This document shows positions 57,621 to 64,000 of a stretch of DNA of 64,000 nt, in pieces; position 1 is the first letter of the stretch; each line of letters opens with the position of its first letter. Location: assembly GCF_904849725.1 (NCBI RefSeq), contig NC_058523.1, positions 200,535,689 through 200,599,688 on the forward strand, written 5' to 3'. Under the pieces are notes generated by a model. The model had not been told where the DNA came from. It made no database searches and worked only from the letters and a program-made list of their open reading frames with translations. The DNA is from Hordeum vulgare subsp. vulgare. Its lineage: Eukaryota > Streptophyta > Magnoliopsida > Poales > Poaceae. The position numbers were made by a program, and so were the translations under genes.

Positions 57621-58880
57621 CACTCTGGAAACAGAGCCACTTACCAGAGAGTTAAGTCCATTTTTTACTGGCCTGGGATTAAAAAGACAGTGGAAGAATT
57701 CATTGCTTCTTGCCTTATCTGTCAGAGAGCTAAACATGAGAATTGCCTCCAACCAGGACTTCTTGATCCTTTGCATGTAGCAGATCTGGCATGGCAACAC
57801 ATATCAATGGATTTTGTGGAAGGACTGCCAATCTCTAAAGGATATGATGTTATTATGGTAGTGGTGGACAAGTTTACAAAATATGCACATTTTATTCCAC
57901 TCTCACATCCCTATACAGTGCTAAGTGTAGCTCAAGCTTTTGTGGACCAAATCATCAGGCTACATGGTCCACCCAAACTGATTATTTCAGATAGAGATAG
58001 AATCTTTACCAGCAAATTGTGGAAAGACATATTTGCTGCTTTGAAAGTAGAGCTAAGATACATCACTGCCTACCACCCTCAAACTGATGGACAGACAGAA
58101 AGGATCAACCAATGTTTGGAAACATATTTGAGATGTATGACAACTACTGCTCCTAGCAAATGGGTCTCTTGGTTGGCAATGGCAGAGTTTTGGTATAATT
58201 CAACATATCATACCAGTCTCAAAATGCCCCCATTTCGAGCTCTTTACGGTTATCCTGCCCCATTGATAAATGAGTTGGCTATTCCTGGTCCTGAAGAAGG
58301 AGAGGCACAAGATTTTCTGGCAGCTAAGCAACAGATGTTGGACCAACTCAGAAACAACTTGGTGCTAGCACAAAACAGAATGAAGAAATATGCTGACTTG
58401 AAGAGAGTGGAAAGATCTTTTGAGGTTGGAGATATGGTGTATCTTAAGATGGCTCCATACAGATTGGCAACTTTTGGTTTCAGGGGAGCTCTTAAACTCC
58501 AATATAAGTTCTATGGTCCTTTACTCATCACTCAGAAGGTGGGCAATTCAGCTTAAAAATTGCAGTTTCCAGAACATGTGAAAATACACCCGGTGTTTCA
58601 TGTCAGTCAACTAAAGAAACATGTGGGAAAACATTCTATTCCTAGTCCTAATCTTCCAATGGTCAACACTGATGGCACCATCAAGACAGGACCAACGGGA
58701 GTTCTTCAAGTGCGGCAGATCCCCAGACAGAACCAGCCAGTGGTACAATGGCTAATACAATGGGAAAATCTCTCACCAGAAGAAGCGACATGGGAGGATG
58801 CAAATTTTATCAAATATACGTTCCCAGAATTCTTCAAAGCAACTACACAACAATGGCGCCAAGATGCAACATCACTGTGA
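57612..58880 (+). pseudogene. Reina-like integrase with C-terminal chromodomain-like segment
   Basis: The frame 57612-58556 opens in the zinc-binding region (AHSGNRATYQRVKSIFYWPG, ASCLICQRAKHENC), then shows the catalytic core: first Asp in ISMDFVEGLP, second in IISDRDRIFTS and Glu in TDGQTERINQCL. The frame stops at TAA 58554-58556 and the same protein resumes at 58560 with HPVFHVSQLKKHVG. It ends with a chromodomain-like block (VVQWLIQWENLSPEEATWED) before the TGA at 58878-58880. A chromodomain can direct chromoviruses to particular chromatin. The upstream frameshift and one internal stop inactivate the protein. Confidence 0.9.
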
Positions 58881-58898
58881 GGACACGTTGTGTTCCAG

Positions 58899-58908
58899 AA
58901 GGGGGCAA
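58899..58908 (+). other. Polypurine tract of the Reina-like element
   Basis: AAGGGGGCAA lies directly before the right LTR. Confidence 0.75.
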
Positions 58909-59217
58909 TGTCAGGACACGAATGACACACAGAGAAGTTCAGTTAGGCAACGGTTTAGATCACCTCCTCGCGTACCGCTTCGTCGTAACCGTTGGATATT
59001 AACTGTAGTAATTATGTTGTCGTTACTGTAGCTTTCCCTTTTCGGTAAAACCCTCTCGCCTATAAAAGCTGCCGGGTTGTGGCTGAGCTGGTATTGATCT
59101 CTCTTGCGACCTTGCCATCCTGCAAAGCATATACTCTAGCGAATATACCTTCAATCTGAGATGAACTTTCCCCTTTCTCTATAAATAGGGGTCCTATAGA
59201 TCGATCGGGCCCTGACA
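58909..59217 (+). repeat. 3' LTR of the Reina-like element
   Basis: 309 bases from TGTCAGG to CCTGACA, followed by GCTCG. The TATAAAA box is conserved. Confidence 0.93.
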
Positions 59218-59316
59218 GCTCGTCTCACAGGGACCCACCGTCACCATCACACGCAACGGTGCTTTTCGTTTTTGCCTGCAATGGTCGGTTTCTTTTACAA
59301 GGAGAAAAGAGGCTTA
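59218..59316. promoter_or_regulatory. Displaced GPI8 upstream flank
   Basis: About 99 bases between the Reina-like LTR and the Harbinger element that should be the original upstream sequence of GPI8 (minus strand). No clear TATA box was seen. Contains GGGACCCACC and a GAGAAAAGAGG stretch. Confidence 0.45.
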
Positions 59317-59636
59317 GGCCAACTCGAGCGCACGACCGTATCTTGTCCATCCGCGTTTGTTTGGGGCAAAACGGACACATCATACGACCCAACGCGTGGG
59401 TGCAAACGGGCGTTTGTCTGTTTTGTGTTCGCTTTCGACCCATTCCCGTTTCAAACTTGATTCGGTTTTGAGGTGAAACAGACAACGCACGGACGTCCGC
59501 GCTTGCCCTCCCCTGGCCCGCCCGTCGGTGGCACAAAGCAGCACGGCCTTTCCGCCCCCACGCCCCCATTTCCATTTCATTTTCCCCCAAAACCCTCCCA
59601 CGCCCCGCACTTCCCTCCGCCCGCCACCCTCCCGCC

Positions 59637-61598
59637 ATGGACGATCCCCTGCCGAATTCCGGTGACCCGGTCGTCGTCCCGCCCACCAAGGCAAAGAATA
59701 AGAAGGCGCCCCAGGGTACGAAGAAGTCGCGGTCGGAACTCACGACGGATGAGATCGCAAAGCTGGACGCGGAATCGGTCAAGAGGCAGAACCGGCGGGC
59801 AAAGGCAAAGAGGAAGGATGCCGCGGCCGCGTACACCATCAAGCTCACTACGGTGGAGGCCGCGCGGGAGAAGGCTGATGCTCAAGAGAAGGAGGACATT
59901 GTCAACAAAGTGCACGCCCTCCTCATGATGGGGTTGTGCCGTCCAACGAGCTTCGCGGCTGTGCTCGTCGGGCCCGCGAGCACAGGCTCGTTGGTCGTCC
60001 GGCCTCCGCAGTGCCCCTCTCCGACATCGTCGACCACGCCATTGTCTCCTGGTTTCCCCCCGCCAAGGTGCCAAGCCCAGACCTGTTTGTTGGGGTCGCC
60101 GGGAGTCAGCGTGATCGCACCGTCCACGTCGCGCCCCTCGGCCGTCACCGACCTCAACGTCACGCCAGGGTCCTACAGCGGCGGTCACCCATCCATCGAG
60201 ATGCAAAGAAAGCAAGCTCGGTCGCCGTCTACGGCCACCATGCCGTCACACCGCGTCTTGTTCGACAAAATGCCAACACCGACGCCAACGGTCGAGGACC
60301 CCTTCTACGACCAATACATGGAGAATGTTATCTTCAAGTGCCGTGGCGGGGCCTTTCAGACGGGTGGGCAGGGCGGGATCTTCGATCCGGAGGATACCCA
60401 GAGTCAAGATGGCCGCGACAAGTACATGGCCGATGAAGACTTTGAGGCTGACCATGGTGACTCGTGGCATGAAGAAGATGACATATATTGCGAAGGTGAC
60501 GAAGAAGAAGAGGATGGCATCGATATTGCAGGCGAGCCATTGTTCATCGACAAGCTCACCCAAAGAGCAGAAGCTCAAATGAGGAAGAAGAGCATTCGTA
60601 TGGGATCATACACACAAGATGAGGACAAGTTGATTTGCGAAAGTTGGAAGGAGATTGGCCAAGATCCTAGAGACGGTGCGCAACAAAAGGGAATTGTTTT
60701 TTGGACAAGAGTTCACAAAACATTCCATTAAATAAAGTTGTTTCCGCCCTACCAATTTACGAGCTATCGTAACATCAACTCGATTCAAAAGAGGTGGTTG
60801 TTCATCCAACAAGAATGCAAAAAATATTGTGTCGCACTTGAGAGCGTTAAAGCACGTCTTGTGAGTGGTCTTGGCATCGGCGACATGGTATGGCCTCTTC
60901 TCTTTCCTTTGCTATGGTCGTGCCTCGGCCTCCTCTATGATTAACTATGTTTGCATGTCCAATTGTGGTTGATCATGTAGGCCTTTCAATCTTTGGAAGC
61001 ATTCAAGGCCGGACACAACGACAAGCCATTCACTCTCACGCATTGTTGGCAAATCATCAACAATTGCCCTAAGTTCAAAGATCAATACCGTGAGCTTCAA
61101 AGGAAGAGAGGCAAGAAGGTGGCCACCTAGGCCGGAGGTGGAGATGGTGAGGCGTTGAAGAGGCCGAGGGGCAAGACCAACTCCAAGGTGGACGACAAGC
61201 ATGATGCGGCATCGTATGCTTTGCATGAGACTTTGCATTGCATGATGTCTCAAAAGGAAGTGAGGGACGAGAAGAAGCGACAAGACAAGGAGGAGAAAAT
61301 GAAGCAATACATGGAGTTGAAAACAAAGAAACTTGAGATGGAGAAGGCGACCAAGAAGAGGAAGATCGACATCGAGGAGGCGGCCAGGCAGAGGAAGCTC
61401 GACATCGAGGCCGCCAATACCGCGGCCAGGCAGAGGCAGCTCGACATCGAGGCCGCCAATACCGCGGCCAGGCAGAGGCAGCTCGACATCGAGGCTGCCA
61501 ATGCCACAACCAAAGCAAAGGAGGTGGCACTGGCGATCATGAGAGTGGACTTGAGCAAGATGAGCGAGAAGACAAGGAGATGGTTCGAGGCCCGGTAG
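59637..61598 (+). pseudogene. Harbinger ORF1-like Myb/SANT plus NAM-associated protein (two stops)
   Basis: Exon 1 runs from ATG 59637 to 60887, exon 2 from 60981 to the TAG at 61596-61598; donor GACATG|GTATGG and acceptor GATCATGTAG|GCC. The N-terminus is basic and Lys-rich, then a Pro/Ser linker, then a Myb/SANT (trihelix-like) segment with MGSYTQDEDKLICESWKEIG and SIQKRWLFIQQECKKY (60600-60830). Exon 2 has AFQSLEAFKAGHNDKPFTL and a long charged helix. A TAA at 60729-60731 and a TAG at 61128-61130 break the frame. Related proteins are often annotated as 'glutathione S-transferase T3-like' in Triticeae, which is misleading. The role would be DNA binding beside a transposase supplied from elsewhere. 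Confidence 0.7.
61380..61505 (+). repeat. Three 42-base in-frame repeats in the ORF1 C-terminal helix
   Basis: Units start at 61380, 61422 and 61464, each beginning GCGGCCAGGCAGAGG. They encode the peptide AARQR(K/Q)LDIEAAN(T/A) three times, extending a coiled-coil-like helix by 14 residues per unit. Confidence 0.9.
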
Positions 61599-61675
61599 AA
61601 AGAGATGTTCGACACCGATGGCGTGAACTAGGGCATCAGATTAGACGTGGTCGTTCTTTTTTTGGAGCCTGGCAT

Positions 61676-61872
61676 GGTGAGCCGGCCGCTGGCTGTGTTG
61701 CCGGTGAAAAACCTATTCTCTTTTTGAGGCTTGCTGTGTTGTCGGCCGCTGGCTGTGTTGCCGACGAGGACGTGTAGGCTGGCTGTGTTGCCGGTGTGAT
61801 CTAGGGCCGCTTACATGAACTATGGGACGTGTAGGCTGGCTGAGTTGCCGGCGTGATCTAGGGCCGCTAGCT
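61676..61872 (+). repeat. Cluster of GGCTGTGTTGCCGG-type repeats in the ORF1 3' region
   Basis: Five variants of GCTGGCTG(T/A)GTTGCCG(G/A) occur within 200 bases, two of them followed by CGTGATCTAGGGCCGCT or GTGATCTAGGGCCGCT. A probable product of local tandem duplication. Confidence 0.75.
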
Positions 61873-62048
61873 ATTCGAATGTTTGCGTTTGAAAATGAGG
61901 CGGACAAGATGCGGCCAAGGATGCGTCCGCGCATTGGGCACACGACCACCGCATCCCAGAAATGGCCCGGACACGACCCCATCGCCCGCCCCAAACAGAC
62001 AGAATCCGGGCAAAACGGGCGTCCGGATGGGGTCGCGAGTTGGCCTTA

Positions 62049-62742
62049 GAGCATCTCCGCATACTCCTTAAAACATGAAAATGAAAATGCGTTTTACGGG
62101 TCGGTTTGAGTTCTGATCAAACAAATTTTTTAAATTTAAACTGTAAAATTGAATATTTGTTTGTTTTTTCTAAGTCTTCTTACTTTCATGTGTGTTCATG
62201 ATCAGCTAAATTCGCTCATATAAAACCGACGGTGAGCACACTGAGCGGTCAAATATGGAGGCGTTCTCACAAAGCGTTCGTTGCGGAATTTGTCATGGAA
62301 TCCATCAAGGAGCTAGTTATCTAGCTAGCTTCGGTCGCGGAACCCATCCAAGAGCTAGGTAGCTAGCTCCCATCGCCGTAGCTGAATCTAGCGAGCACGG
62401 ACAGGGTGGCCGCCAGGACGGGCGGGGCGACGGTGGTGGCCATGACGGGCGGGAAGCAGTCGGGGATGGACGGGTGACTGTCGGGGACGGACGGGGGGCG
62501 GGCGGGAACAAGCCATGAAGGTTCCAATGGTAGTTGGACTCCCGCTAATGGTCTTTTGCATATACACGACGTTGGCCCTGATATCCTTATTTTCACAGGT
62601 TTGGTGGGGATGTTTACCGTGCCCCTTAAAAAATATAGGTTGAAGTCGTCTAGGGGGTCTATTTGGGTTTTTTCGCCTAAAAATGTAAACCGACGGTTAT
62701 TTTACAGTTTCGTGTGTTTTAAGGGGTCTGCTAGAGTTGCTC
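62049..62742. mobile_element. Second PIF/Harbinger-type element, abutting the first and sharing a TTA
   Basis: The left end GAGCATCTCCGCATACTCC and the inverted right end GAGCAACTCTAGCAGACC (minus strand) match, and the similarity continues into TTAAAACA and GAAA(A/C)TG. TTA lies at 62046-62048 and 62743-62745. Length 694 bases, no transposase. The interior contains a G-rich patch (62400-62515) built on GACGGGCGGG and a TAGCTAGC-rich stretch (62312-62368). Confidence 0.8.
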
Positions 62743-62745
62743 TTA

Positions 62746-63700
62746 GGCATCTGTGAAGTTGACCGTGCAAACCTCCAACAATAGTCCGGACCACGCTGTT
62801 CGGACCGTGAAAGCCATCCAACGCGGTCCTCTATTGCTCCGTGACGCGGTCCGAACGTGTTTTGTTCCGTAAACAAGAGACAAACATGAAGGCCTTTACG
62901 GAGGTCCGGACATGTGAAATGTCACTTTCTGCCTCCTTGGCCCACCCAAAAGGAAGGCGAAGCCCGTGTTTTTGTAGCATCCCGCATTGTTTTCATGTCA
63001 AAATCCTACACTCTCTTCTTCCATTCCCTGCTGCTCGTCGCCTAATTCCCACTATTTCCCCCCACCCTCTCCTTCCTCCCGCTGTCGATGCATGGAACTG
63101 TTGGAGAACTTGTCGGAGGTGCCGGTGAAGGTGCCAGAGAATCTCCACAGCCCGCTCGCGTGAAAGATCAACTCGGCGACGCGGCAGAATCGTTGCATCA
63201 AAGAGGAGGCCGCAAAGGAGGAGAAGCTCAAGAAGCGGTTGGCCATCGGTGGGCCTGGTGGTGGCGATGGGCATGGAGGTCGTGGTGAACAAGGTGGTCG
63301 ATGCGGTCGTGGAGGACACCGCCAGACGGGCGCGCCCACGGTATAGATGGCGACGTCATGGCTGAAGCCTTACAAGCATCTGTACTACTACGTCGCCAAG
63401 CAGCTCGGACCCCCCGTGGATACGGTGCCCTACATCTTCGATGTTAATGCGGTACCGCTCTTCTTCAATATTCTTCGTTGTAGCCTATCCGAGTGTGGAT
63501 GGCGTCAGGGAGCGGATGGCTGGCCACACAATATTCGTTGCAATGCCTAGAGCGGGGGAGCGTGCGTATGACGCGGATAGGGAGATGCTCGACATCATCC
63601 ACGGTGAAGGAGAGGGAGGAGGAGGGGTCATGATGACGGGCACATGGAACACTCTGATCCTACCAAGTCTGACAACTACCAGTAGTAGCAGTCCTACACC
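62746..63700. other. GC-rich stretch upstream of the edge gene, no certain gene
   Basis: Several overlapping frames (for example 63088-63288 and 63347-63550 plus) but none recognised. 62840-63180 repeats GGTCCGGAC and CGGTCCG words also seen in subterminal regions of Harbinger-like elements, so this may be another such element that extends beyond the window. Confidence 0.4.
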
Positions 63701-63765
63701 CAAACGGCCATGCAACAGTCCTACACCCAGGCGAGCGATGGCACACAACAACAACAACAACAACA

Positions 63766-64000
63766 TTGGACGAAGTGAAGTTGGAGAAAAAGTCCTTCAC
63801 CGTCATGCATTATTGGTTGAAGTTGAATGGGCAACCGAAGTGGAACCTTTTCATTGGCAAGACTGCCTCCCAAGCCAACGAGAAAGAAACCGGTGACCCT
63901 GTCGACCCAAACCAAGAACCGCTGATGAAAGTTAGAATAAGTTTATGGGGGAAGAAGTGGGAGGAGGAGAGGGTGAAGCAAGAAGGTGCGACGACCAAAC
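63766..64000 (+). pseudogene. Fragment of a second ORF1-like/NAM-associated gene at the right edge
   Basis: In the frame starting at 63766 the translation reads LDEVKLEKKSFTVMHYWLKL, then GQPKWNLFIGKTASQANEK, and continues open to the window end (VRISLWGKKWEEERVKQEGA). This resembles the region between the Myb-like and NAM-associated parts of the same family as the gene at 59637-61598, but the sequence is not a copy of it. It is preceded by a CAA repeat (63744-63764) that shifts the upstream frame (63441-63896). It cannot be judged complete or broken because it runs off the edge. Confidence 0.55.

Larger units (their letters stand above)
53347..59217 (+). mobile_element. Chromovirus-type Ty3/gypsy retrotransposon (Reina-like), full length, inactivated
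   Basis: Short LTRs (308 and 309 bases) with TGTCAGG/CCTG(G/A)CA ends are flanked by the 5-base duplication GCTCG (53342-53346 and 59218-59222). An initiator-methionine-tRNA-type primer site (ATTGGTAATCAGAGCC) follows the left LTR, and a GAAGGGGGCAA tract precedes the right one. The interior has one gag-pol reading direction with gag, protease, RT, RNase H, integrase and a C-terminal chromodomain-like segment. Small size, short LTRs and the chromodomain fit the Reina clade. It lies opposite to GPI8, just upstream of its start codon. Confidence 0.93.
59317..62045 (+). mobile_element. PIF/Harbinger-type DNA transposon carrying only ORF1
   Basis: The ends GGCCAACTCGAGCG... (left) and its inverted match GGCCAACTCGCGACCCCATC (right, minus strand) are flanked by TTA on both sides (59314-59316 and 62046-62048), the usual PIF/Harbinger target duplication. 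The 2.7-kb interior encodes one gene with Myb/SANT-like and NAM-associated-like parts, typical of ORF1 or its derivatives. There is no room for, and no sign of, the DDE transposase ORF2. Subterminal sequence is rich in ACGGGCG, GGACG and CGTCCG words at both ends. Confidence 0.8.

Noticed and set aside
61822..62071. Short frames at the right end of the Harbinger element
   Set aside because: They cover terminal and subterminal repeat sequence with no conserved protein.
1..64000. CRISPR arrays, bacterial operons, riboswitches or rRNA genes
   Set aside because: Nothing in the sequence supports them; the content is plant nuclear repeat DNA.

Overview
The window looks like gene-poor nuclear DNA from a Triticeae grass (wheat, Aegilops or a close relative). 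The evidence is an Angela/BARE-type copia LTR that begins TGTTGGAAATATGCCC, an Au-like SINE, Stowaway MITEs with CTCCCTCCG ends, CTAG-ending Helitrons and a Tat-lineage Ty3/gypsy element carrying an antisense ORF. I found one intact cellular gene: a 10-exon minus-strand GPI8/PIG-K gene at 46741-53302. Nearly everything else is transposable-element sequence, much of it nested.

Layout. 1-16200 is a 5'-truncated Tat-lineage Ty3/gypsy element (plus strand): decayed gag, protease, RT, two RNase H domains and an internally deleted integrase, then a minus-strand antisense ORF, then an LTR at 15018-16056. The antisense ORF is split by a 4.9-kb non-coding insertion (7675-12575). A primer-binding site and leader follow the LTR, so the locus looks like part of a tandem or recombined element. 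16200-21910 holds small Helitrons, a palindromic tandem array and a long-arm foldback MITE. 21911-42334 is one deep nest: a Stowaway MITE is split by a minus-strand LINE (LINE-B), which is split by Helitron-A and Helitron-B; Helitron-A is split by a plus-strand LINE (LINE-A), which is split by a minus-strand Angela LTR, which is split by a full-length Angela and also carries a second Stowaway.

42335-53346 is the GPI8 neighbourhood. The gene encodes 401 residues with no frameshift in my splice model. Its introns have received a 5'-truncated LINE and an Au-like SINE. A 5.9-kb chromodomain Ty3/gypsy element (53347-59217, TSD GCTCG) sits 44 bp upstream of the ATG and separates the gene from its ancestral upstream sequence. 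From 59317 two PIF/Harbinger-type elements abut and share one TTA. The first carries only a decayed Myb/SANT-like ORF1. A second ORF1-like fragment runs off the right edge.

Functionally, GPI8 is the catalytic subunit of the ER transamidase that attaches GPI anchors. The rest is a record of successive insertions, which can be ordered from target-site duplications, split terminal repeats and LTR divergence. Coordinates of splice sites and element ends were read by eye. No alignment or database search was run.
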